NCBI GenBank assembly: GCA_012270065.1 | Contig: JAAXJB010000054.1 | Span: 60,465-103,253, forward strand | Source: Rubripirellula sp. | GTDB lineage: Bacteria > Planctomycetota > Planctomycetia > Pirellulales > Pirellulaceae | Direction: 5' to 3' | Length of the DNA: 42,789 nucleotides | Part shown: positions 28,273 to 37,244 of the stretch, piece by piece | How positions within the stretch are numbered: the first letter of the stretch is position 1 | How the letters are laid out: each line of letters begins with the position of its first letter | Made by a program: the position numbers and the translations under genes | Notes under the pieces: generated by a model | The model's input: only the letters and a program-made list of their open reading frames with translations | Told to the model about the DNA's origin: nothing | Databases searched by the model: none

Positions 28273-28851
28273 ATGACCTTCGCAGGGGGAACCGGGCTTG
28301 ACCACCCTCAAAGCCTCGGCGACGACCCCACATCGGGCTTTGAGTTCGCATCGACGACAGATGCCGTCGATGAAGACATGGAGATAGTCGACCTGGAAGC
28401 CCGTTACACAATCGAGGGTGTGCTGGGCAAAGGTGGGATGGGCGAAGTGCTACTCGCTACCGATAAACGACTCCACAGAAAGGTAGCAATCAAACGTATT
28501 GTCGGCAACGCAGCCGGCAGTCGAACCGCCGCGCGGAGATTCCTGACAGAGGCAAGATCAATTGCCGCTTTGAACCATCCCAACGTGATCCAGATTTACG
28601 AATACGGACGTGCCGCGGATGGTCCATTCCTGATCATGGAGTATGTCGAAGGTAAAACGTTATTGGAGCAAAGCAGTGCGGGTCCATTGCCACTCGATCA
28701 AGCGGTTGACCTCATCAGCCAGATTTGCGACGGTCTCAGTCGCGCCCACGAGGCTGGAGTTGTCCATCGCGATATCAAGCCGGCGAATGTTCTTCTTACC
28801 CGCGATGGCCTGCCAAAGCTGACAGATTTCGGAATCGCCAAGGCTGAGTGA
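28273..28851 (+). pseudogene. Truncated Ser/Thr kinase remnant (third paralog)
   Basis: A 192-codon frame matching the first ~210 residues of the two kinases upstream: an SLGD-type tail, DMEIVDLEARYTIEGVLG, glycine loop GKGGMGEV, VAIKR lysine, HRDIKPAN and TDFGIAKAE, then a stop. The activation segment, the whole C-lobe after DFG, and all downstream domains are absent, so it cannot form a complete kinase fold. Upstream of the ATG the same frame continues as protein-like acidic sequence (GEDAKNTGPDSLSDEM) interrupted by TAA at 28210-28212, with a TGA further up. The copy thus seems to have lost its start region as well as its end. It diverged earlier than the two full copies did from each other. 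Calling it a small expressed protein is less likely. Confidence 0.75.
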
Positions 28852-29063
28852 CCCAGTTGGTCGCATAATCACAACAAACCGAATATCCCGACCAAAACAC
28901 GGGTAGGTGTCGTGTCTCCTTGTACTAAGGACTGCACAAGCAACATCAGACCCAACATAAAATTATGCTGTGGCTTCTCATCGCATGGGATAGGCGTATC
29001 AATGCAATGCCAGAAACAGCATTGCGGAACCTCGATTTCATTGAACATCCGAAAGGCAAAATC

Positions 29064-29318
29064 ATGAAACCAGTTTTAACAGCTGCACTGTTTGTTTTCG
29101 CTTCGCTGGCTGGACTTAACCCCGCCGCTGTTGCGGAAGAATCATCACTCAATTCTCCGACGATTGCGGCTCCCATTCCCGACATCAAATCAATGCATGT
29201 TCCAAAGAAGTACTCAAAATCGGAAGCCATCGCCAAGGCGATGGCAAAATACCCTGGCTATAAACTCACTGAGGTCCGTGAGCTACAGAATGTCTGGGTG
29301 GTTCTCCTGAAGAAGTAG
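29064..29318 (+). CDS. Small secreted protein of unknown function
   Basis: An 84-residue protein. AAAGG lies eight bases before the ATG. A clear signal peptide (MKPVLTAALFVFASLAG) has a likely cleavage after AVA, before EESS. The mature part is about 60 residues with a basic/alpha-helical segment (KKYSKSEAIAKAMAKYPGY) and an apparent beta hairpin at the end (KLTEVRELQNVWVVLLKK). I do not recognise a family. The longest frame starts at 28965, but that would bury the signal peptide, so 29064 is preferred. It stands alone between the kinase remnant and a terminator hairpin. Confidence 0.65.
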   Translation: MKPVLTAALFVFASLAGLNPAAVAEESSLNSPTIAAPIPDIKSMHVPKKYSKSEAIAKAMAKYPGYKLTEVRELQNVWVVLLKK

Positions 29319-29705
29319 TCACCACAGGAGTACGGAATTGCCGTATTCATAGAAATGCATACCAGCACAAGGGATGTTGTTGCTAATAGCAGAGGCTACC
29401 GGTGATCTGACGTTCACGAAGACACAACATGAACGCTTTGAAAGGTGTCGTCCGGAAGGCGACACCTTTGATTTTTAACGCGTTGCTGTGTTTTGAACAC
29501 TGTTTTCTTAATCTAACGGTTTCTCTTTTCTTGATCTCACGGAGCTCAGCTCTATCGACACACATCGTCAGGAACATCCCAACCTCCGCAAGCCTGCAAA
29601 AACAGGCAAGCGAGGCAAAACAGGTGGACCGTTTTAAACTGAGCTGGGCCATTTTCCAATTTTGATGATTGATGCCCGGCTAGAACGTTTGAGACGCGGG
29701 TCCGA
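29319..29705. other. Intergenic region with a terminator hairpin
   Basis: About 390 bases between the small secreted protein gene and the 3' end of the minus-strand Rieske gene. It contains the hairpin at 29441-29476. A 78-codon plus frame starting at 29429 begins at the hairpin itself and has no ribosome-binding site, so it is not called. Confidence 0.5.
29441..29476 (+). terminator. Intrinsic terminator-like hairpin
   Basis: A perfect 10-bp stem (aaaggtgtcg / cgacaccttt, 29441-29450 and 29460-29469) has a 9-base loop and a TTTTT two bases later. It lies about 120 bases after the small secreted protein gene, whose transcript it probably ends. Confidence 0.7.
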
Positions 29706-30050
29706 TCAAATCAGGATTTCAACATTCCCCTTCGTTTCCCTGATTTGAAACGTTTCCTGCAGTGGCTGTCGATTGACCGTCTGAATTCCCGTCTCGAGCT
29801 CGTATTGCCATCCATGCCATGGACAGGTGACACAACCGTGCTCGACAATTCCTTCGGCAACCGGCCCTCCCTGGTGAGCACACATGCCATCCATGGCATA
29901 CAACCTGCCATCGTGGCGAAAAACGGCAATGACCCGTCCTTTGATCATCACCTCCCTGGCTTGCCCATCCATGAGTGGGTCAGACATATCGATGCTGATC
30001 CATTCCAGCGGGCCGTTGTTCTGGTGATTCTGCGCGCGGTGATTATCCAA
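29706..30050 (-). CDS. Rieske [2Fe-2S] ferredoxin-like protein
   Basis: A 114-residue single Rieske domain. The cluster ligands are in CAHQGGP and CPWHGWQY, the CxH...CxxH pattern of nitrite-reductase-small-subunit/NirD-like and dioxygenase-ferredoxin Rieske proteins. The fold starts at about W17 (WISIDMSDPL), so the TTG at 30050, with GGAAAG upstream, is more likely than the ATG at 29987, which would cut the first strand. Cytosolic, no signal peptide. No reductase or oxygenase partner is adjacent, so the electron-transfer partner is unknown. It is divergent from the M16 protease gene. Confidence 0.85.
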   Translation of the reverse strand: MDNHRAQNHQNNGPLEWISIDMSDPLMDGQAREVMIKGRVIAVFRHDGRLYAMDGMCAHQGGPVAEGIVEHGCVTCPWHGWQYELETGIQTVNRQPLQETFQIRETKGNVEILI

Positions 30051-30151
30051 GGCTTACTTTCCACGTCCTGTTATCTGTTTGTTGTTCGCTCGCTACAATT
30101 CACACAACAGGTATGAGATCCACGATCCGAAGTTTCCGAAGGAGTATGGCA

Positions 30152-33007
30152 GTGGCACTGCAGCAAAAACACCCCACCTTGGTAAATGCAGCCTGTAGGA
30201 CGTTATCAGCGTTGGCTGCGTGTCTGTTGAGCTGTGGTGTTCTACCCAGTTCCACATTGCGTGCCGACGATCCCACCCCCCAGGCCCGGGACAATCAGTC
30301 AACGAAGGCCCAACCCGCTGATGGAAGCATCATGAAAGTCACTGAAGTCGAGGGCATCTCGGAGTATCAACTCGAAAATGGCGTGCGGATTCTGCTTTTC
30401 CCGGATGCAAGTAAAGAAGTTGTCACTGTCAACATGACTGTTTTTGTCGGCTCCCGGCACGAGGGCTATGGCGAAGCGGGGATGGCACACCTTTTGGAAC
30501 ACATGCTTTTCAAGGGCACACCATCGAATCCCGACATCCCCAAAGCATTGAAAGATCGTGGTGCCGGCCGTTCGATGAATGGAACGACGTGGATGGATCG
30601 TACGAATTACTATGAAACCCTTCCCGCCACGGGTGACAACCTGGAATTTGCAATTCAGCTGGAAGCCGACCGTCTGGTCAACAGCAAGATACTCGGCGAA
30701 GATCTCGCCTCGGAAATGACCGTGGTTCGAAACGAATTTGAAAGCGGTGAGAATTCACCCTTCCGCGTTCTGATGCAACGTGTTCAGGCTGCCGCCTATG
30801 AGTGGCACAACTATGGCCAAACCACGATTGGAAACCGCAGCGACATTGAGCGTGTTCCCGTCGTAAAACTGCGACAGTTCTATCGCAAGTTTTATCGCCC
30901 AGACAACGTGATGGTGATCGTCGCAGGAAAATTTGAGGAGAAGGAAGCTCTGGGATATCTGCAGAAATACTTTGGAGCCCTTTCAAACCCCGACATTCCA
31001 TTGGACGACACCTACACCACCGAACCAGCACAGGATGGTGAACGGACAGTTGTGGTACGGCGTGTGGGTGAGACCCAGTTGGTCGGCAATGCGTATCACA
31101 TTCCTGCGGGCAGCCACCCTGATTATGCCGCAGCAAAAGCTCTGGTTGCCATTCTGAGTGATCAACCCACTGGCAGGCTCTACAAGGGACTTGTCGAAGA
31201 AGAATTGGCGACCAGCGTCTATGCGCTCGCGTACGCCTTTGCCGAACCAGGACTTTTCATGACGCTTGCAGAAGTACCGGGCGATGGCTCTCTGGAAAAA
31301 GCACGCTTGAAAATGACTGACGTGGTTGAACGATCGTTCCGCGAGGATCCGGTAACTGAAACCGAAGTCAAACGCGCCGTGCAGCAGATACTCAAGGCAC
31401 GGGAACTGGAATCATCCGATTCTGACCGCATCGCGATTTCACTCAGTGATTGGGCTGCCCAAGGCGATTGGAGGCTCTACTTTCTGTATCGTGACACGAT
31501 TGAATCACTGACCCCTGAGCAAGTTCAGGCAGTTGCGGAAAAATATTTTGTTCGCAATAACCGCACCACGGGTCTTTTCATTCCAAGCGAAGAATCTGAT
31601 CGAGTCTCCATTCCTGAGGCCCCGGATGTTGCTGCGATGCTCGACGGGTACAAAGGGCGTGAAGCGGTCGCGGCTGGCGAACAGCTTGACCCGGAAACCA
31701 CAGCGAGTGAAAAAAGGACGTTACGTGGCAAGCAGACCGGCGTGTTGGAGTACGCATTTCTGCCCAAGAAAACACGCGGAGAAACGGTTTCACTCCAGCT
31801 CACCCTGCGTTTTGGCACAGGTGACACGCTCAAGGACAAAATTGGTGCAGTGGAATTACTGGGTATTCTGATGGCCCGCGGCACCGATCAATACAATTAC
31901 ACAGAGCTTCAGGACGAATTGAATCGTCTGCGCGTCGAGATGTCGATGAGCACAACGATCGGTGTACTTCAAGCGAGTCTGAAAACCAAACGGGAATTTC
32001 TTCCTGAAGCCATTACCCTGCTCGGAGACGTGCTTCGTCGCCCCAGACTCGATGGAGCTGAACTTGAAGTTCTGCGACGTCAGATCATCACGAACCTGCA
32101 ACAGGGCACGACCGAACCTCAGGCACTGGCACCACGCAGTGTTCGACGCAGCCTGTCTCCCTATGCAAAGGATGATGTCCGTTACGTCATGTCAGTGGAA
32201 GAAGAAATTGACATGTACAAGAATGTGACCATCGACGAAATCCGCGCGCTTCATGCCGGCTTCCTCAGCAATCAGGCGGGTGAGATTTCTGCTGTCGGTG
32301 ATTTCGATCCAGATGAACTCAAAGCTCTCATCAACACCCAACTGGCCGACTGGAGAACCGATCAACCGTTTGTGCGCGTTGATCGCAAAGCTCATCCAGA
32401 AGTCGATAAATCTCTGGACATCATTGAAACGCCTGACAAGGCGAACGCTTTCTTCTTCAGTAGTCAGCAGTACGACCTCAAGGACTCCGATCCCGAATAT
32501 GCATCGCTGGTTTTGGGTAACTACATTTTGGGAGGTGGATCACTGAGCAGCCGGCTTGGAAACCGCGTTCGTCAGCAGGAAGGACTGTCTTACGGCGTCA
32601 GGAGCGGGATTTCCGCACGAGCCCGGGACAATCGTGTCGACTTCACACTGTATGCAATCACGAATCCGCAGAACCGCGATAAGCTGATGGCGGTGATCAT
32701 CGAGGAATTAGACAAACTGCGGAAGGATGGCATCACGCAGGAAGAACTCGATCAGGCAAAAGTAGCTTATCTGCAAGCAGCTCGCGTCCGTCGCAGCAGC
32801 GACGCCGCGTTGACCAGCGAGCTGCTTTCGACCTTGTTCAATGATCGCACCATGGCTCATTATGCCGAGCACGATGCTCAGATCGAGGCTGCCACCGTTG
32901 ACAGTGTCAACAAGGCCATCAACAAGTACATCGATCCGGAGAAACTCGTCATCGCAATCGCAGGCGACTTTGCTGCCGCCTCCAAGGCTCGCGCAGAAAA
33001 AGAATAG
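30152..33007 (+). CDS. Exported M16 family zinc protease (insulinase/pitrilysin-like)
   Basis: About 951 residues with an N-terminal signal (LSALAACLLSCGVLPSS...LRADD); the Cys in it could hint at a lipoprotein, but no good lipobox is seen. The inverted zinc motif HLLEH (about residues 113-117) in GMAHLLEHMLFKGT is followed by VVRNEFESGEN, holding the third ligand Glu. The protein is a full two-half M16 peptidase: the second half (from about 540) repeats the fold without the HxxEH motif. GTG at 30152 is chosen because AAGGAG sits seven bases upstream. ATG at 30113 has no comparable site and ATG at 30146 is too close. Likely degrades peptides in the periplasm. Ends at a strong terminator. Confidence 0.93.
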   Translation: MALQQKHPTLVNAACRTLSALAACLLSCGVLPSSTLRADDPTPQARDNQSTKAQPADGSIMKVTEVEGISEYQLENGVRILLFPDASKEVVTVNMTVFVGSRHEGYGEAGMAHLLEHMLFKGTPSNPDIPKALKDRGAGRSMNGTTWMDRTNYYETLPATGDNLEFAIQLEADRLVNSKILGEDLASEMTVVRNEFESGENSPFRVLMQRVQAAAYEWHNYGQTTIGNRSDIERVPVVKLRQFYRKFYRPDNVMVIVAGKFEEKEALGYLQKYFGALSNPDIPLDDTYTTEPAQDGERTVVVRRVGETQLVGNAYHIPAGSHPDYAAAKALVAILSDQPTGRLYKGLVEEELATSVYALAYAFAEPGLFMTLAEVPGDGSLEKARLKMTDVVERSFREDPVTETEVKRAVQQILKARELESSDSDRIAISLSDWAAQGDWRLYFLYRDTIESLTPEQVQAVAEKYFVRNNRTTGLFIPSEESDRVSIPEAPDVAAMLDGYKGREAVAAGEQLDPETTASEKRTLRGKQTGVLEYAFLPKKTRGETVSLQLTLRFGTGDTLKDKIGAVELLGILMARGTDQYNYTELQDELNRLRVEMSMSTTIGVLQASLKTKREFLPEAITLLGDVLRRPRLDGAELEVLRRQIITNLQQGTTEPQALAPRSVRRSLSPYAKDDVRYVMSVEEEIDMYKNVTIDEIRALHAGFLSNQAGEISAVGDFDPDELKALINTQLADWRTDQPFVRVDRKAHPEVDKSLDIIETPDKANAFFFSSQQYDLKDSDPEYASLVLGNYILGGGSLSSRLGNRVRQQEGLSYGVRSGISARARDNRVDFTLYAITNPQNRDKLMAVIIEELDKLRKDGITQEELDQAKVAYLQAARVRRSSDAALTSELLSTLFNDRTMAHYAEHDAQIEAATVDSVNKAINKYIDPEKLVIAIAGDFAAASKARAEKE

Positions 33008-33046
33008 CACGGAGCTGCCTTCAAACGAGACATTTTGATCAACATT

Positions 33047-33083
33047 ACACCCGGCAACGTCAGACCGTTGCTGGGTGTTTTTT
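33047..33083 (+). terminator. Intrinsic terminator of the M16 protease gene
   Basis: A 13-bp stem (acacccggcaacg / cgttgctgggtgt, one G-T pair) with a 6-base loop is followed by a run of T, starting about 40 bases after the stop codon. Confidence 0.85.
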
Positions 33084-33175
33084 GTTCGAAACACCGATCC
33101 TCTCGTATCCAGCGTCACACGCCGCGAAAATCATTTCGACTGTCACACAGATAGACACCGGCCGGCAGCTTACAC

Positions 33176-36100
33176 TCATCTCAAAGTCAAGCTGCCGCGT
33201 AAACTCAGTGCGTCTTCAGAAACCATCAAATTCGCATGGATGTCGTCGAACACAGAACAATTGACTGGCAATGCCCCCTCGTGGGTTTGACCCAACAAAT
33301 CCCCGGCTTCGCCGGCTGTCACGTGATGCAGCGGCCGCACAATGGATGCACCAGTGAGCTTTGTTCGATTTGTAGATTGCCTTTCCATCGGCTCATCGCA
33401 GGCCACCGACATCCATCTGTTCCCCCGTAACGGTTCTTCGAAAAACAGGTCTGCATGAGCAAGATCCACAAGAACGCCAGTGGCATCAGCGTCTCCCATT
33501 CCGTGGAGCGATGAATCTTCAGCTTCTCCCGTTGCAAACTGCTGACGTGCAAGTTCATCAATCACGTGCAACGCATCAACCGCACTCACCACACCATCGT
33601 GGTTGATGTCCAAAGAAGCCCAATCCATGTCCTGCTGACCCTGCCAGAAACGTTGATCTGCAAAGTTTGAATCCTGCTGCGCAAGATAATTGATGACCCA
33701 CAATGCATCGACGGCTGAGACTCGACCATCTCCGCTTGCATCGAAGCTCATTGCAGTCAAAGGCTGGATTTCTGGCAACACACGTCTTCCAGTTCCTAAC
33801 AGGTGGTTCATCACGTCCTGAATGTCGCGTGTATCATCCAGATCCAGCAAATGCCCAAACTCGTGCGTCAACGTGGTCAGTAAATCAATTCCATCGGCAG
33901 CCGGTCCAACCACTGCATATCCGGACTGACCCTGACCGCCAAATTCAGAGTTGTCCCATGGGGTGGGATCCACAAACCAACCATTTCCGGCAGCATCCTG
34001 GTCGAGCACAATCGCCCGTCCTACGGTTCGGGCCAGCACATTCCCAGGCAAATCGGCAATCGTTACTGACACGTCAGCAAGTTGCCTCAACAACAGGGGA
34101 TCCGCTCCCGCAGAGTTCCAACTTGTCAGAGCTTGCAGCACGGTAGGGCGAATGACTTCCGGTTGCAAATGTGCAGCTCCTTTCCCTGTCTCTGCCGCTT
34201 TCAGGAACTGTTCGCTCTGCCCGAGAGACAATGTGTTGCCTTTTTTCGCGGATGGAAACATTTCAAAGGCTTGAACCAGCAGCGGCTGGGCAAGATCAGC
34301 TTCATCAACCTGAAAAAAAACTTCGGCGATGCCGTTGCCATCCGCTATTCCAATCGCCATCCGTTCTGCATCAGCGATATCCACCGTTACCTGATAGTCA
34401 GAAAATGTAGTGGTACCTCTGGAAGTCCCCCGCACAAATCCGGTGAATGCGTTTGGCGTGGAGCAGAAATACTGCAAGCGATTCAACCCTGGATGTAATG
34501 CGGTCGCAACGAGGCATGTGCCCAGCGCGGCGGAAGCTTGATCGTCTTCACTACTGATTCCGTTACCCGGCGTCGAATCGGAATCCAATTGATCCGCTGC
34601 AACGATTTCCGCTGTCAACAGAACGTTATCAGTCGTCTCAACCAACGCATCAATTTGCAAAGAAGCCGACTGGCCAGGCAACAACTGATCCACGAGCCAG
34701 ACACCATCAAAATCATCATAGATTCCGGTACTGACAGAGGCCCCCACAAACAGCAACTCAAAAGGCAGCAGCGCCGAAACTTCAATTCCCGTCGCCATCA
34801 CAGGCCCGGCATTCGACATCGTGATTGTAAAACGTACGGTTTCATTGAGATCAGGTTCTGACTCATTCACCACATTTGTGAGGGATAAATCGGCGATCTG
34901 TGTCGGGGCTGTTCCGACTGCTAACGCAAAGTCTTCTACCTCGCCATCACTGGCCGCACCGGTAACTTCCAGTCCTGCCTCAGTACTGATCCGCAAACGC
35001 ATGAACGTCGTTCCCACCGGTATCGCCGCAGGAACCAGCAGTGACTCCAAAGAGGTCGTTGAAAAACCAGCCGGAACCAACAGATCATCAACGAGGTGTT
35101 CACCCATGTCATCCCAGTCACCATCCAGATTGAGATCGATCCAGGCATTCAGAAACGCGCCAGAATCTCCACCATCATGGGTGATGTTCACATCGTCCAT
35201 CAACGTCCCCGGAATGAGCGTAGCCGCGCCATTCACGAGCGCGTCTTCATCATCGAAGCCAACGAGGTCATCCCCCGAAGCAGTCATGGCTGGAAATGCA
35301 TCGGGTTCTGAATCACAGTTGGTGATGCCCAGCTTCGGGCCCCCTGGGACCAACAGATGTCGAGCGCCATCACTGCTCAATTGTGTTGGATACGAACGCA
35401 AAACGTCACCAACCACCATTCCTTCGGGAGCATCACCGAAATCATAAAGAGCTCCCGTCTGTCCAACTTCAATTGACCCGATATCAGTTCCATCACTGGC
35501 GTTGACAACAGCTGCATCGTCAATGGTCCTTACGAACCCACTCCCCCGCTGATCCCCAGATAAACCATCGGAATTGATCCCCTGATCAATGGCGGGACTT
35601 CCCGGCCCAATCGCATGAGTCCATGTCAGACCTCCGTTGTCCGCCAGATCGGCAAGCAAAGGATCATCACCGATCAAATTGTTGTCGACTCCATCGATCA
35701 GTCCGTGCCCCCCGGCAGTTTCGATCAGTGAGTAGGATGCCGTCACTGAAACAATGAACAAATCCGGTCCACCTCCAACGGCCGTGTTATCTGCAACAAG
35801 AGAGCTTTTGAGCGTTGTATTTGCGCCGGTACTATTGACGACATGAATGCCACCACCGGTCCCACCAGTAGCAGTATTCTGCGCTATCGTGCTGTTCGCG
35901 ATACTCAACGTCGCGGCACTGTCAGCGCTGGCCTGACTATGAACACCAGCCCCACTCACATCCGCCAGATTGCCGGAAATCGTACTGCCAACGATGGTCA
36001 AGACGGCATCAGTACCTTGCTCGGCGTAATAGACACCACGATTTGCAATACCGCCTCCATTATCAGCATGGTTCCCTGAAATCGTGCTGCTTGTTAACAC

Positions 36101-36889
36101 CGCCGCAGCAACACCGTCGTATGCATGATTGTTGACTCCACCACCGTGAGCAGCCCGGTTGCCCGAAACCGTGCTATCGGTAAGCGACAGTGAAGCAGGA
36201 TCATAGTAGGAGAAATTCTCGATGCCGCCTCCCGACTGAGTCGACGCATTGCCATTACCTGTGATGACGCACCGCTGAACCGACAGAGTGCCGTTGTAAT
36301 TACCCAAGCCGGCACCACGGGTTGCCTGGTTTCCCGTTACCACACTGTCAGCGAGCAGCAATGTTCCTTCATTGCGTATGCCACCCCCCGTACCAGCCAA
36401 CAAGTCCTCACTGTCGTCTACCGATCCACCTTGAATTGTCACGCCCCGGATCTCGACATTTCCATTCTGGATATCAAAGACACGATCGAATCCATTTCCA
36501 TCGATCACAGTGCTGGCTGCTCCTGCCCCAGTCAGAATCACCGACTGTGTGATATCCAGATCCCCCGCAAGGTTTCCATTGCCTGGCAGGGTGAAAACAT
36601 AGTTGCCAGCTGGTAACAGGATCTGGTCCGGCTGCGCGGATGTGCCCCAGGCGTTCGCCTCCATGACTGCTGCCCGCAGTGTGCACGCGCCACCTGGCGA
36701 AACTTCGCATACCCCATCACCGGGATTCTGATCCACCTGATCCGCGATACTATCAACCGGAAACACTGCAAGCAGACACTTCTCCTCCAGCTGCTCGACC
36801 GCAACACGACGGGTCAACGACCGTTTCCAGCGTCTCGCATAGCCGGAGCCTCTCTGCTTCGAACGATATGTTTTACGGCCTGTGTTCAT
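33176..36889 (-). CDS. Large multi-domain surface protein with type I dockerin-like repeats
   Basis: About 1237 residues. The N-terminus is basic, with RRVAVEQLEEKCLLA, a degenerate form of the planctomycete LEPR-XLL export/anchor motif. Then comes a CSLREA-type start (CEVSPGGACTLRAAVMEAN) and a right-handed beta-helix-like region rich in Gly/Asn/Ser-Thr repeats (STISGN, STVSGN). Next are a DFGDAP / GEVEDF module and a DUF11-like domain (ADLSLTNVVNESEPDLNETVRF). THEFGHLLDLDD (HExxH at about 1009-1013) suggests a zinc-peptidase-like site. Two dockerin-type calcium loops follow (DASGDGRVSAVDALWVINYL and DINHDGVVSAVDALHVIDEL, about 1045-1112). ATG at 36889 with GGGA upstream is preferred to GTG at 36982. 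Probably cell-surface or secreted, with adhesion or polymer interaction. Confidence 0.88.
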   Translation of the reverse strand: MNTGRKTYRSKQRGSGYARRWKRSLTRRVAVEQLEEKCLLAVFPVDSIADQVDQNPGDGVCEVSPGGACTLRAAVMEANAWGTSAQPDQILLPAGNYVFTLPGNGNLAGDLDITQSVILTGAGAASTVIDGNGFDRVFDIQNGNVEIRGVTIQGGSVDDSEDLLAGTGGGIRNEGTLLLADSVVTGNQATRGAGLGNYNGTLSVQRCVITGNGNASTQSGGGIENFSYYDPASLSLTDSTVSGNRAAHGGGVNNHAYDGVAAAVLTSSTISGNHADNGGGIANRGVYYAEQGTDAVLTIVGSTISGNLADVSGAGVHSQASADSAATLSIANSTIAQNTATGGTGGGIHVVNSTGANTTLKSSLVADNTAVGGGPDLFIVSVTASYSLIETAGGHGLIDGVDNNLIGDDPLLADLADNGGLTWTHAIGPGSPAIDQGINSDGLSGDQRGSGFVRTIDDAAVVNASDGTDIGSIEVGQTGALYDFGDAPEGMVVGDVLRSYPTQLSSDGARHLLVPGGPKLGITNCDSEPDAFPAMTASGDDLVGFDDEDALVNGAATLIPGTLMDDVNITHDGGDSGAFLNAWIDLNLDGDWDDMGEHLVDDLLVPAGFSTTSLESLLVPAAIPVGTTFMRLRISTEAGLEVTGAASDGEVEDFALAVGTAPTQIADLSLTNVVNESEPDLNETVRFTITMSNAGPVMATGIEVSALLPFELLFVGASVSTGIYDDFDGVWLVDQLLPGQSASLQIDALVETTDNVLLTAEIVAADQLDSDSTPGNGISSEDDQASAALGTCLVATALHPGLNRLQYFCSTPNAFTGFVRGTSRGTTTFSDYQVTVDIADAERMAIGIADGNGIAEVFFQVDEADLAQPLLVQAFEMFPSAKKGNTLSLGQSEQFLKAAETGKGAAHLQPEVIRPTVLQALTSWNSAGADPLLLRQLADVSVTIADLPGNVLARTVGRAIVLDQDAAGNGWFVDPTPWDNSEFGGQGQSGYAVVGPAADGIDLLTTLTHEFGHLLDLDDTRDIQDVMNHLLGTGRRVLPEIQPLTAMSFDASGDGRVSAVDALWVINYLAQQDSNFADQRFWQGQQDMDWASLDINHDGVVSAVDALHVIDELARQQFATGEAEDSSLHGMGDADATGVLVDLAHADLFFEEPLRGNRWMSVACDEPMERQSTNRTKLTGASIVRPLHHVTAGEAGDLLGQTHEGALPVNCSVFDDIHANLMVSEDALSLRGSLTLR

Positions 36890-37244
36890 CAAATCCCGTT
36901 TCACACTGGACAAAATCAGCGTTTCACCTTGAGCCTCACCCGGCAGCCTCGCATGCCAGCGTTCAAAACTCCGGACAATCACTTGGATGCAGAACCAGTT
37001 TGTGTGTTCCCAAGTGACACCAGTGATGCAGTATCCCCGTCGCAGGCGGCCTCCACATTACAAAACACACCAGCAAAGCAGCATTGGAACGAATCATTCC
37101 TATCCACAAGCATCGGTTGTCCCGCCCAACCCGATGATAAACTAGTGCAGATGAGAAAGTTGCAACGATAATTCCAATTTTATCAATCATCTCGACTTTA
37201 ACTGCCGATAACGGACATGAGGCTTTATTCCTGCTCCCTTACGC
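36890..37244. other. Divergent promoter region of surface protein and outer-membrane barrel
   Basis: About 355 bases between divergent start codons. A possible plus-strand pair (ttgcaa, 17-base spacer, tcaatc near 37155-37200) is weak. No inverted repeat of note was seen. Confidence 0.35.

Noticed and set aside
29429-29665. 78-codon frame with a hydrophobic segment
   Set aside because: Start region overlaps a terminator hairpin and has no ribosome-binding site.
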